Positions 49,087 to 57,634 of a DNA stretch of 64,000 nt are shown one piece after another; the first letter of the stretch is position 1; each line of letters begins with the position of its first letter. Below the pieces are notes generated by a model. It worked only from the letters and a program-made list of their open reading frames with translations. It had not been told where the DNA came from and searched no databases. The DNA comes from Verrucomicrobiota bacterium. Its GTDB lineage: Bacteria; Verrucomicrobiota; Lentisphaeria; JABSQK01; JAJFLO01. The translations under genes were made by a program, and so were the position numbers. Location: positions 83,309 through 147,308 of the forward strand of contig JAJFLP010000113.1 in NCBI GenBank assembly GCA_021772635.1. The letters are read 5' to 3'.

Positions 49087-50984
49087 CCACCTGCCGGTTT
49101 GATTCGGCATGGGTTGAGGAACTTACTGAACGGCTGTCCCGCAATCAGCAAGTTCGTCGGTCGCTTCCTGATAAAGGTCGGTTGCATATCGACCGAAAGT
49201 TGCCGTTTTTATGTGTATACCGACGGCCCACCGATATTATTGACAGCGGGATGGAGCGATTAATTGTCGGAGAGGCTGCCTACCTGAAGTTTAGCGCAGC
49301 CGAAAAGGACCGCGAAAAGATATCCGAATTAATTGAGAAAATCGTCCGGGTATTAGTCAAGGAATTCGGGTCGTTTTTGATCCTGGAAGTTTGGTCGATG
49401 CGGGATTGGGAAGCTGGGACACCGGTCAAAAATGGCCTGCGAAAACCCACCTTCAAAATAGTTTCTGACTTTGACAGAACACCGCAGGCTACTCTCGAAA
49501 TCTTGCAGGCTGAGTTGCGAAAAATCCAGGTTTCCGACCGTCTTTCGCAGGTTTCACTTACCAACAAGCATAAGGTGGCCCCGATCGGATGCCAGCCCCT
49601 CCTTGCCCCGGAGACAGCAGCAGCACTTTCCTGCCATCTAATCGGTCTTGAAGTATCTCCAATATATCGAGACACTCACGGATCTGTGATTCATCCCCTC
49701 GTTCGCCAAACGCTGCACCACAAGATTTCGCAGTGTTTAAGACAAACTTTTTTCCAGTTCATGAGCGAACAGACCCCGAAACAGCCTGAACATTTCCACA
49801 CACTCGGCCGCAGAGCAGTCGTCAAGGCCGTTTGGGACATCGACGAACGCCTGACGGCTATTGTCAACGGGTTCGATTTCATCATGCTCAATACACCAGT
49901 AAATGTGAATCCGGCGTGGAAGTTGTTCAAACGAAACAATTACCGGGAGATGCCCATATTTCGATATCGACCGTTACCCTTTTCGCCGCCGGAGTTAAAA
50001 CGGCAACTCTACGACATCCCTATTCGTCGTGTAGAAGACCCCACCCTTGCAGCATTATTTGAAGAGGAGCGAAGTCAGATCGATTTAAGGATATCGATGC
50101 TTGGCTATCGAAATACCTGGAAATTTTTGTACGGTAGTTTGCAACTATACGGCGGAGTGGACGATCAGATATTGAAGCTCGCAAATGAAATACTAGCGAG
50201 ATTTCGCACTCGTGCCCGAAGTCGCGACAAGGGTAACTGGGTCAATGCGGTTGAATTTACTGAATCGGCGCGAAAGGAAATTGAATATTATCAACACATT
50301 TACGCCGAGTTCACGCCCTCGGTGAAGATTCGAAAAGACGTCTCAACATTAATGGTGAATCGCGGAAATCTACTCGTTCCCGAAAGCCTAAAAATCCGGG
50401 CGAATCGCGTAAATCCCCTGATACAGCATGAAATCGGGACACATTTACTGGTTCATTATAACGGTTCAGCCCAACCCTTTCGCCTCATCCGCTGCGGATT
50501 GCCCGGCTACGAGGAGTTGCAGGAAGGGCTTGCCGTTTTTGCCGAATTCATGGTCGGCGGATTGAGTTCGTCGCGGCTTAGGGTGCTGGCGGCACGGGTT
50601 ATTGCAGCGGACTCTTTGACTCGCGGCGCTTCTTTTGTGGAAACATGCGCCGATTTACAGTCAAAATATGATTTTGACTGGCACATGGCATTTTTGATTA
50701 CCACCCGCGTCTATCGCGGCGGCGGACTAACAAAAGACGTTGCCTATTTGCGGGGGCTCGTCGTTTTGTTCAACTATATTAAAGATGGAGATTGCCTTGA
50801 TACGCTCTTTGTTGGCAAATTCGGAGTCAGTCATATTCCAATCATTGAAGAGTTGTCGTGGCGTCAGGTTTTGAAGGCACCGCCGCTACGTCCACGTTAC
50901 TTCGAAAGTGAGTCGTCACAGCGACTGCTACGCCAGATTCGTGATGGTTTAACTGTAGGCGATCTTGTAAAAACGGCATCATGA
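49083..50984 (+). CDS. QEGLA-motif metallopeptidase, copy 3 (most divergent)
   Basis: 633 residues. ATGA overlap with the ligase before it. HEIGTH begins at H449 and QEGLA at Q480 (EELQEGLAVFAEF). After the active site the sequence is HYNGSAQPFRLIRCGLPG, less like copies 1 and 2. The catalytic motifs are complete, so it is probably active. It is separated from its presumed partner by an interspersed repeat at 51018. Confidence 0.85.
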   Translation: MTTCRFDSAWVEELTERLSRNQQVRRSLPDKGRLHIDRKLPFLCVYRRPTDIIDSGMERLIVGEAAYLKFSAAEKDREKISELIEKIVRVLVKEFGSFLILEVWSMRDWEAGTPVKNGLRKPTFKIVSDFDRTPQATLEILQAELRKIQVSDRLSQVSLTNKHKVAPIGCQPLLAPETAAALSCHLIGLEVSPIYRDTHGSVIHPLVRQTLHHKISQCLRQTFFQFMSEQTPKQPEHFHTLGRRAVVKAVWDIDERLTAIVNGFDFIMLNTPVNVNPAWKLFKRNNYREMPIFRYRPLPFSPPELKRQLYDIPIRRVEDPTLAALFEEERSQIDLRISMLGYRNTWKFLYGSLQLYGGVDDQILKLANEILARFRTRARSRDKGNWVNAVEFTESARKEIEYYQHIYAEFTPSVKIRKDVSTLMVNRGNLLVPESLKIRANRVNPLIQHEIGTHLLVHYNGSAQPFRLIRCGLPGYEELQEGLAVFAEFMVGGLSSSRLRVLAARVIAADSLTRGASFVETCADLQSKYDFDWHMAFLITTRVYRGGGLTKDVAYLRGLVVLFNYIKDGDCLDTLFVGKFGVSHIPIIEELSWRQVLKAPPLRPRYFESESSQRLLRQIRDGLTVGDLVKTAS

Positions 50985-51017
50985 CCGAAACTCATCAGTT
51001 TTTTATCGTACAATAAC

Positions 51018-51111
51018 TATAACTGCAAGCAGTACAATTTTTGGACGACTTCAAACTGCCACGCATGAGACATCGAACGATATTTCGAAAACTCGAAGGC
51101 GTTCGGGATAA
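51018..51111. repeat. Interspersed double-hairpin repeat, copy K
   Basis: TATAACTGCAAGCAGTACAA, TTTTTGGACGACTTC, ATCGAACGATATTTCG, AAAACTCGAAGGCGTTCGGG. It nearly equals copy C. It lies between QEGLA copy 3 and its partner ligase. Confidence 0.8.
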
Positions 51112-51141
51112 TACTGCTTGTAGTTTAACTGGAGAAATATT

Positions 51142-52176
51142 ATGAAAATTGCAATACTAGCGAATGTCATGGAAGGTTCTGAAACGGGGCAGACGACTCA
51201 TCGTCTGGCAGCAGAGAGTATCAATTCGGGGCATGAAACGTGGATTATAAGTACGGGGAATTTCTCATACGATCCGGATGACAAAATTCGTGCCCGAGGT
51301 CGAACCGTTCCTCCGGGTATTTATAAAACACCTGATGACTTCTTCAAGGCATATCGCGGTCCAGAGGCCATAAATAAGTGGATTACTGTTGATGAACTGG
51401 ACGTCCTGCTGTTACGAAATAATCCGTCATCCCAAAGTCCCTGGGCCCAAAACGCGGGTATTGTATTTGGACGTATGGCGATGAGGCACGGCGTAATCGT
51501 CGTCAATGACCCGAATGGTTTGAGTAAGGCAATGAACAAAATGTATTTGCAGACCTTTCCCGAATCCGTCCGGCCCCGAGTCCTAATCAGTCGTAACCGT
51601 GAAAAGATCAAGAAATTCGCTCGGCAGGAAGGGACGATCGTCATGAAGCCGCTTCAGGGATCCGGAGGCAAGGATGTTTTTATCGTACGCGCTGGTGATT
51701 TGCCAAATTTGAATCAGATGATCGATGCAGTGAGCCGCGACGGTTATGTGATCGCCCAGGAATATTTACCGGCGGCCAGCGAAGGAGATACGCGCCTTTT
51801 CCTCCTTAATGGCGAACCCCTTCGGTATAAAGGAAAGTACGCGGCCTTTCGGCGGGTTCGGACAGGCGATGATATGCGGAGTAATATCCATGCGGGAGGT
51901 CGTTTAAGAAAAGCGGAAATCAACGACACAATGCTTACCTTGGCGAAAACAGTCCGGCCGCGACTGGTTGAGGACGGAATGTTTCTGGTAGGCCTCGATA
52001 TAGTTGGTGACAAGCTGATGGAAATCAATGTTTTCAGCCCCGGCGGATTTGGCAGCGCCCAAAAATTTGAAAAGGTAAATTTCAATCGCGCCGTGATCGA
52101 GGCCTTGGAACAAAAGGTAGAGTATATGCATTTTTACCGGCGCAACTTCAGTAATGCAGACATGGCGACATTATGA
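51142..52176 (+). CDS. Glutathione-synthetase-like ATP-grasp ligase, copy 3
   Basis: 344 residues with TGGAGAA upstream. Motifs: VNDPNGLSKAMNKMYLQTFP, IVMKPLQGSGGKDVFIV, YLPAASEGDTRLFLLNG, VGLDIVGDKLMEINVFSPGG. The final glycine-rich loop of the ATP site reads GGKDVF where copies 1 and 2 have GGAGVF and GGQGVF, a possible change in nucleotide handling. It also lacks a few residues around position 95 (DTGSRSW, absent). It is the last gene of the island. Confidence 0.85.
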   Translation: MKIAILANVMEGSETGQTTHRLAAESINSGHETWIISTGNFSYDPDDKIRARGRTVPPGIYKTPDDFFKAYRGPEAINKWITVDELDVLLLRNNPSSQSPWAQNAGIVFGRMAMRHGVIVVNDPNGLSKAMNKMYLQTFPESVRPRVLISRNREKIKKFARQEGTIVMKPLQGSGGKDVFIVRAGDLPNLNQMIDAVSRDGYVIAQEYLPAASEGDTRLFLLNGEPLRYKGKYAAFRRVRTGDDMRSNIHAGGRLRKAEINDTMLTLAKTVRPRLVEDGMFLVGLDIVGDKLMEINVFSPGGFGSAQKFEKVNFNRAVIEALEQKVEYMHFYRRNFSNADMATL

Positions 52177-52181
52177 GAGCC

Positions 52182-52376
52182 ATACCGCAAGCGGTACAAT
52201 TTTTGGAAGACTTCACACGACCATCCCATCAAGGCCGAGCGCGTGGGACGACCAATCGGAGTCGAAATCGAAATCGCTATCTAAATCGTTGTTTAGTTTC
52301 TGTGCGAATCAGTTGCCTATAGCTAAGGAACAAGGAGGAACGATTTCGATTTCGATAGCGATTTCGATAGCGATAA
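52182..52376. repeat. Hairpin repeat fragment L and a hexamer-armed inverted repeat
   Basis: 52182-52213 is the end of an interspersed repeat (ATACCGCAAGCGGTACAA, TTTTTGGAAGACTTC). At 52261-52376 two arms built of the same six-base phrase face each other: TCGAAATCGAAATCGCTATC and, inverted, CGATTTCGATTTCGATAGCG. The gap 52177-52425 has no gene. Confidence 0.6.
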
Positions 52377-52425
52377 AATCCGTATTTGAGGCTATCCATT
52401 GGCGAAATCTGTTGATTTTGGATCT

Positions 52426-52899
52426 CTATGGGGTCACAATATTGAGAGACATAAATTTTACTGGACCTACGTTCGGAAAATCAAACACCTCTCCAGATCC
52501 GGTGAATCCATATTTTTCGTAGAATCCGATCGCTGAAACACGAGAATAACACCAAAAAACAGTGCCTCCCTGTTCTCGTGCATACTGGATTGCAGTAAGC
52601 AGTAGTTCTTCCCCGATATTTCTATTACGAGCAGCCTCCCCTACTGCCATTCCCCGTAGACGCCATCCATCGACTTCGGGCAATGTTGGTACTGCGGCGC
52701 TATAAACGGACGCGACACCCACGAGGTCGTTTCCGATATAGGCGCCTAAATGCTGTGTCGTGGGATCGCTATCTCCCTCCTGACGGCAATCGTTGATTTC
52801 CAAATGCGGTCTAAGTATAGCCCTCCTGAGTTCGAGCGTTGAAGATGGACCAATTTTGCGGATGATTGTGTTTACTGAGGATCTTGGAGTTTTCGACAT
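52426..52899 (-). CDS. GNAT-family N-acetyltransferase
   Basis: 157 residues. Acetyl-CoA-binding segment WRLRGMAVGEAARNRNIGEELL is close to the usual Q/RxxGxG/A form, and the C-terminal GFYEKYGFTGSGEVFD is typical of GNATs. The acceptor is unknown. It is transcribed against the island and could be independent of it. The start at 52899 has no strong ribosome binding site; the length is normal for a GNAT. Confidence 0.8.
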   Translation of the reverse strand: MSKTPRSSVNTIIRKIGPSSTLELRRAILRPHLEINDCRQEGDSDPTTQHLGAYIGNDLVGVASVYSAAVPTLPEVDGWRLRGMAVGEAARNRNIGEELLLTAIQYAREQGGTVFWCYSRVSAIGFYEKYGFTGSGEVFDFPNVGPVKFMSLNIVTP

Positions 52900-53109
52900 A
52901 CCATTCGATATCTTATAGCTGATTAATTCAAAGACGTCACCGCACGAGCGGTCCGGATTACCGAGACTCCGCTGATGGGGAGAGTCCGTCCATACGGACC
53001 CAAAATTCGACTGTTTGCAGTCTACAAAGCGCCGTCGATTCCTTGTTTCCCTATCGATTACGATTATGAGTACGACGGACGAACCGAGAGAGTCAACAAT
53101 ATCATAAAT

Positions 53110-53259
53110 TCATCGTTCCCGGGGCTTGTGATCGCCATCATACGCTTTACTGCCCAACGGTAATTCGTTCGTCTCGTAAGAATCGGTGTCCGTACTCGTG
53201 CATCCCGAAGTGACTACGAACATTGTCGCTAAAAGGATAACCAAAATTATATTTTTCAT
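53110..53259 (-). CDS. Small lipoprotein, 49 aa
   Basis: The track frame begins 123 bases upstream, but the ATG at 53259 has GAAAGGAAATAGGC before it and gives a lipoprotein signal: KNIILVILLATMFVVTSGC. The cysteine is followed by TSTDTDSYETNELPLG and ends in KPRER. It is therefore exported and lipidated, with only about 30 mature residues. I do not recognise a family. Such entericidin-like small lipoproteins are easily missed by gene finders. Confidence 0.65.
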   Translation of the reverse strand: MKNIILVILLATMFVVTSGCTSTDTDSYETNELPLGSKAYDGDHKPRER

Positions 53260-53616
53260 GCCTATTTCCTTTCTAAAATTTGTCTCTATTATCAAATTAT
53301 TGGCAACCACCATACTGTCGACACACGCCAATATATACTGCTTACAGTATATTTTTCGACAATCTTTTTCCGGTGCAGGCAATGATTAAACTGCAAGCCG
53401 TCGACTTTTCGGATGTCTTTAGATTAACCCCCCAAGGATTTCAATTGTTCTGAATATCGCTGAGGAAACGGAAAATCGACGGATATTAATGAGGTCTCCG
53501 TGCATACAGGGAAAGCCAGGAGTACTGTGGGTAAGCGGATATTCAGTATCGAAGCGTAGGTGGTCGCGTAGCCGCCCATCAGAAGTTAGGGAAAGGTAAG
53601 GACACAGGACACTATT
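53260..53616. other. Divergent gap between the small lipoprotein and sthA
   Basis: A degraded hairpin repeat is visible (TATACTGCTTACAGTATA near 53332; AAACTGCAAGCCGTCGAC near 53390). The remaining bases up to sthA show no further gene. A small ORF of any size could not be supported. Confidence 0.4.
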
Positions 53617-55011
53617 ATGAATTCGAACAATGATTACGATCTATTGGTAATTGGAAGCGGGCCTGCCGGTCAAAAAGCGGCACTGACGGCGGCGAAGATC
53701 GGCAGGAAAGTCGCTTTGATCGATAAGCGACAATTCTTTGGTGGCGTTTGTCTATTTACGGGCACGATTCCAAGTAAGACCCTGAGGCAGGCGGTTCTCT
53801 ATTTCACGGGCCATGATCTGCGTAACTTCTACGGGGAGTCATACAAGGTAAAAGATAAAATCACTATGGCCGACCTGACCTTCCGCGTTGATCAGGTGAT
53901 AAAGCAAGCGACGGATGTAATCGCCGATCAAATGAAGCGAAACGGTGTTGACATGTATTTTGGCAACGCCCGTTTCAAGTCGCCGAATACTTTAACTGTA
54001 GAGACTGCTATAAACGGAAAAATTCCTATAAACGGGAAGAAAATTATTATCGCGGTTGGCACAGTTCCGGCCCGACCAGACTCCATTCCCTTCACTCCGG
54101 GAAAGATTATTGATAGCGACGAAATTCTAAAATTGAAAAATATCCCCCGGACCATGACGATTGTTGGTGCCGGCGTGATTGGTTGCGAATACGCGTCAAT
54201 TTTTGCCACGTTGGACGTTGAAGTTACACTGGTTGAAAGCCGCGAGCGGATCCTGGAATTCGCCGACGGTGAGGTAATTGATCATTTGATCTACCAAATG
54301 CGAGGTCAGGAAATCAGGCTTCGGCTCGGAGAGGCGGTTACGCGAGTTTTTATAGATGATGCAAAAAAACAGGTAGTCACCGAACTCGAAAGCGGTAAAA
54401 GGGTCCTTTCGGAGACATTACTTTATTCTGTCGGCCGCCACGGCGCCACTGGCGACTTGAACCTTGAAGCGACTGATCTCAAAGCGGATTCGCGTGGGCG
54501 GTTAAAAGTGAACGAATGCTATCAAACAGAGACCTGTCATATATACGCGGTTGGAGATGTTATCGGGTTTCCAAGTCTGGCTTCGACCTCAATGGAGCAG
54601 GGACGCATAGCTGCGTGCAACGCACTGGAAGAGAAATGTGAAATATTTTCCAACATATATCCCTACGGAATTTATACGATTCCGGAAATATCGATGGTGG
54701 GCGCAACGGAAGAAACGCTTACGAAAGATAAGATCCCTTATGAGATAGGAACTGCCCGGTACGGAGAAACTGCCAAAGGTAACATGCTTGGGGATCCGGA
54801 CGGAATGTTAAAAATCCTTTTCCATCGGGAATCCCATAAAATCCTGGGAGTCCATGCGATTGGAGATCTTGCCTCGGAGATAATCCATATCGGTCAGGCA
54901 GTAATGGCACACGATGGAGAGATTGATTACTTCGTTAATACGGTTTTTAACTACCCTACCCTGGCAGACGTTTATAAGATCGCAGCCTATAACGGGTTGA
55001 ACAAGCTATGA
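53617..55011 (+). CDS. sthA: Soluble pyridine nucleotide transhydrogenase
   Basis: 464 residues. Flavoprotein disulfide reductase fold: FAD motif LLVIGSGPAGQKAAL, NAD motif TIVGAGVIGCEYASIF and the C-terminal AVGDVIGFPSLAS. The position normally holding the redox-active CxxxxC reads GVCLFTGTIPSKT, with the second cysteine replaced, which is the mark of the SthA family and rules out lipoamide dehydrogenase. It transfers electrons between NADPH and NAD+. It overlaps nhaA by 4 bases. Confidence 0.93.
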   Translation: MNSNNDYDLLVIGSGPAGQKAALTAAKIGRKVALIDKRQFFGGVCLFTGTIPSKTLRQAVLYFTGHDLRNFYGESYKVKDKITMADLTFRVDQVIKQATDVIADQMKRNGVDMYFGNARFKSPNTLTVETAINGKIPINGKKIIIAVGTVPARPDSIPFTPGKIIDSDEILKLKNIPRTMTIVGAGVIGCEYASIFATLDVEVTLVESRERILEFADGEVIDHLIYQMRGQEIRLRLGEAVTRVFIDDAKKQVVTELESGKRVLSETLLYSVGRHGATGDLNLEATDLKADSRGRLKVNECYQTETCHIYAVGDVIGFPSLASTSMEQGRIAACNALEEKCEIFSNIYPYGIYTIPEISMVGATEETLTKDKIPYEIGTARYGETAKGNMLGDPDGMLKILFHRESHKILGVHAIGDLASEIIHIGQAVMAHDGEIDYFVNTVFNYPTLADVYKIAAYNGLNKL

Positions 55012-56426
55012 AAAAACGCCGGAATTTCCCGAAGCCTCCTCCACTGGAGAAGATTTCAACTTTGGAGCGAATACTGCATCACGGCGCCGTGGCTTCCGTG
55101 GTATTACTCGTTGCCGCCGCCGTCGCATTTTATCTGGCAAATGGTTCACTTATCATTCGCGGGCAACCCCTGCATCATTGGTACGAGGCGTTTTGGCATA
55201 GAGACTTCGGCATGTACGTCAACGGCAGGATTATTTCAAAGTCGCTGCACCTCCTCATCAATGATGGCTTAATGGCTATATTCTTTTTTTTCGTTGGTTT
55301 GGAAATTAAGCGAGAGCTTCTAGTGGGGGAATTAGCGACCTTCCGCAAAGCGATACTTCCGGTCGTCGCCGCTGCCGGAGGCATGATTTGTCCAGCTTTG
55401 GTTTTCGCGTTGATCACTTGGGGTGACCCGGCTGCGAAAGGTTGGGGTATACCGATGGCTACTGATATTGCCTTCGCAGCAGGTGTTTTGGGGCTGCTGG
55501 CGAAACGAATTCCGCCCGGGCTGGCGGTTTTCCTAATTGCGCTTGCGATTGTCGATGATCTCGGATCGGTTGTTGTTATCGCTGTGTTCTATACAGAATC
55601 GATCGCAACGCGTCCGTTAATTGTCGGCCTGACGATGATAGCGCTATCCTATTTTCTGTCTAAGCTTGGCTTGCGGAGCGCCTTCGTCTTTTTCCTCATG
55701 GCATGTATAATTTGGATCGAGTTCTTCCAATCCGGTGTTCATGCCACCATCGCCGGTGTGCTCTTCGCCTTTACGATTCCCGCAGACGCCTCTTATCAAA
55801 CTCCACTTTTCATTGAAAGACTCAAGAAATTATCGCGCCGATTTCGGGATGCAGAGGATAATGTCAACCCCTTGCTTGTCAACGCAAGACAACAGCGAAT
55901 CATTCGTGCGATTGAAGCCGAGTGCATTTTTGTTGAAGCCCCGTTACAGCGAATCGAGCGAAAGCTCCACCCCTATTGTGCGTTTTTGATCATGCCGATA
56001 TTCGCATTTGCTAACGCTGGTGTACATCTTGATGTCAGCGGCGTCGGAGAAGTATTGAAGCAACCTGTCACTTATGGTGTTTTCCTTGGGTTAATAGTCG
56101 GAAAGCAAATTGGTATTATGAGCGCCTGTTGGCTAGCGGTAAAAGTCGGTCTCACCGATTTACCCAAAGGAGTCCGATGGATTCAACTTTACGGTTTAAG
56201 CTGGCTGGCTGGCATAGGATTCACAATGTCACTATTTATTGGCAGCCTTACCTTCCCGCTCGGAAGTAGTATTGATCACGCAACGATGAACGCAACTGCA
56301 ACCGCAATGACACCTCTCTTGACCGGTGCGAAGATTGGAACCCTGTTAGCCAGCGTGATTGCCGCGATTGGCGGGACCTTGATAATCCTGTATTCTTCGC
56401 CAAAGAACCAGGCTCAATATCACTAA
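55008..56426 (+). CDS. nhaA: Na+/H+ antiporter NhaA
   Basis: 472 residues with twelve or so membrane segments. ATDIAFAAGVL holds the conserved aspartate near the ion site, and ALAIVDDLGSVVVIAVFY the pair D-D essential for transport. A hydrophilic stretch (LKKLSRRFRDAEDNVNPLL) lies between the halves. The start overlaps sthA (ATGA), implying one transcript. With OadGAB it suggests that Na+ is expelled by two routes. The pairing of a transhydrogenase and NhaA is unusual to my knowledge. Confidence 0.93.
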   Translation: MKKRRNFPKPPPLEKISTLERILHHGAVASVVLLVAAAVAFYLANGSLIIRGQPLHHWYEAFWHRDFGMYVNGRIISKSLHLLINDGLMAIFFFFVGLEIKRELLVGELATFRKAILPVVAAAGGMICPALVFALITWGDPAAKGWGIPMATDIAFAAGVLGLLAKRIPPGLAVFLIALAIVDDLGSVVVIAVFYTESIATRPLIVGLTMIALSYFLSKLGLRSAFVFFLMACIIWIEFFQSGVHATIAGVLFAFTIPADASYQTPLFIERLKKLSRRFRDAEDNVNPLLVNARQQRIIRAIEAECIFVEAPLQRIERKLHPYCAFLIMPIFAFANAGVHLDVSGVGEVLKQPVTYGVFLGLIVGKQIGIMSACWLAVKVGLTDLPKGVRWIQLYGLSWLAGIGFTMSLFIGSLTFPLGSSIDHATMNATATAMTPLLTGAKIGTLLASVIAAIGGTLIILYSSPKNQAQYH

Positions 56427-56470
56427 ATTAAAGCGACACGACACGTTCAAGGCGCATGTTGCATTCGGAC

Positions 56471-56740
56471 GACCGAGACCCTTCCCGCATGAGCGAGGAT
56501 CCCGTCAATACGGGACGCTTGTGCGGTCCGCACGAGCGGACTCCGAGAATACGGAGAGAGTTCAAGCTTCAACTTGCAGTAATACCACCTTACAAGCTGA
56601 AGCTTGAACTCCAAAAGCCCCACAATCGAGCCGATAGTGAATGCGATAAGCAGCCTTAAAACCGGTTACGTTTCAGGGGAAGCACTCGTGCAAGCAGGGC
56701 CAGGTCCGTTGGAGTTCACTGCTTCAGCTGTGTTAAAATG
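56471..56740. repeat. Mini-hairpin array and GGAGTTCA repeats
   Basis: GATCCCGTCAATACGGGAC, GCGGTCCGCACGAGCGGAC and CTCCGAGAATACGGAG follow one another, then AGTTCAAGCTTCAACTTG and CAAGCTGAAGCTTGAACTCC, then TTGGAGTTCACTGCTTCAGC. They form part of the gap 56427-56888, which has no gene. Confidence 0.6.
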
Positions 56741-56762
56741 CTCTGGTTTCAGAAGAGTAATC

Positions 56763-56890
56763 TGGCAACCGAATAATGCTTTCCCACCATGAAGGACATG
56801 AAGAGCATGAAGGGGAAAATATAAAAAGTATTTACTTCATGCTCTTCATGTCCTTCATGGTAAAAATCTCAAGCAAATTACTCAAGTTTC
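56763..56890. mobile_element. ATGAAGGACATGAAG inverted-repeat element, copy 2 (inverted)
   Basis: Core 56787-56861, ACCATGAAGGACATGAAG to CTTCATGTCCTTCATGGT. The flanks GAATAATGCTTTC and AAAAATCTCAAGCAAATTAC are the reverse complement of those of copy 1 at 44062. The end touches the stop codon of the DksA-like gene. Confidence 0.75.
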
Positions 56891-57209
56891 ATTTACTGGC
56901 ACAGCTGACGCAACGAATAGCGTAAGGGATTGCCTTCAACCGTTCGTCGGGAATAACACATCCGCAGGAAGCGCACTTGCCGTAGATGCCGCTCCTCACC
57001 CGGTCAAGCGCCCTGATAATCTGTTCTGCTTCGTCCTCAGCAATATGACCTATACCTTCAAGCGTTTCGTCGTTCTCCGATTCGATCGCCATTTCCTGAA
57101 AATCGTCATCGCCTGACTCTCCTAAGCTATCATCAATGTCTTCCATTCGTTCGTTCAGCGCGGCGAGCCGCTTCTCAAGAATCTTCTCAATCTCTTTCAA
57201 ATCCTTCAT
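56889..57209 (-). CDS. DksA/TraR-type zinc-finger protein
   Basis: 106 residues. A helical coiled-coil N-terminus (about 5-70, acidic, DDSLGESGDDDFQEM) is followed by the zinc finger C-x2-C-x17-C-x2-C in KCASCGCVIPDERLKAIPYAIRCVSC. DksA binds RNA polymerase through the secondary channel and modulates stringent-response promoters; shorter TraR-like forms do so without ppGpp. This protein is between the two in length. The coiled-coil tip residues cannot be aligned by eye with certainty. Confidence 0.85.
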   Translation of the reverse strand: MKDLKEIEKILEKRLAALNERMEDIDDSLGESGDDDFQEMAIESENDETLEGIGHIAEDEAEQIIRALDRVRSGIYGKCASCGCVIPDERLKAIPYAIRCVSCASK

Positions 57210-57305
57210 TCTATCGAATCCCTATTTTATTAACTGCGAGCCGTAAATGTTAACAACTATGCGATTCCCAACCATGTCTTAAACCCTCAAAAGGCGGTGT
57301 GCATA

Positions 57306-57604
57306 GGGTCTATGCCTGTTGTATTCGGCATGGGGTTTGCGCTTGCGCTGGGCACTATTGGGGTCAGGCCTATTTTTTGATATTCGGAGGAAATGAATAT
57401 CAAAAACTTAGTACCGACCCCGAGGCGAGCATTAAGCATGTCGAACACTACCGGGTCTATTCCTGTTGTATTCGGCATGGGGTATGCTCTTGCGCTGGGC
57501 ACTACTGGGGTCAGGCCTATTTTCTGATATTCGGAGGGAATGAATATCAAAAACTTAGTACCGACCCCGAGGCGAGCATTAAGCATGTCGAACACTACTG
57601 GGTC
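57306..57604. repeat. Two tandem 147-bp repeats with an internal hairpin
   Basis: The unit begins GGGTCTAT(G/T)CCTGTTG at 57306, 57453 and (partly) 57600, so the period is 147 bp, a multiple of three, which is why both strands carry repetitive ORFs. Each unit holds the hairpin TTTTTGATATTC / GAATATCAAAAA flanked by GGGGTCAGG and CCGACCCC. The units differ at a handful of positions. The frames MFDMLNARLGVG and the plus-strand counterpart are artefacts. Confidence 0.8.
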
Positions 57605-57634
57605 TATTCCACGACGGAAAATTTTAATGCACGA

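Noticed and set aside
53617-55011. Lipoamide dehydrogenase or mercuric reductase
   Set aside because: The second cysteine of the redox-active CxxxxC is missing (GVCLFTGTIPSK), which fits soluble transhydrogenase instead.
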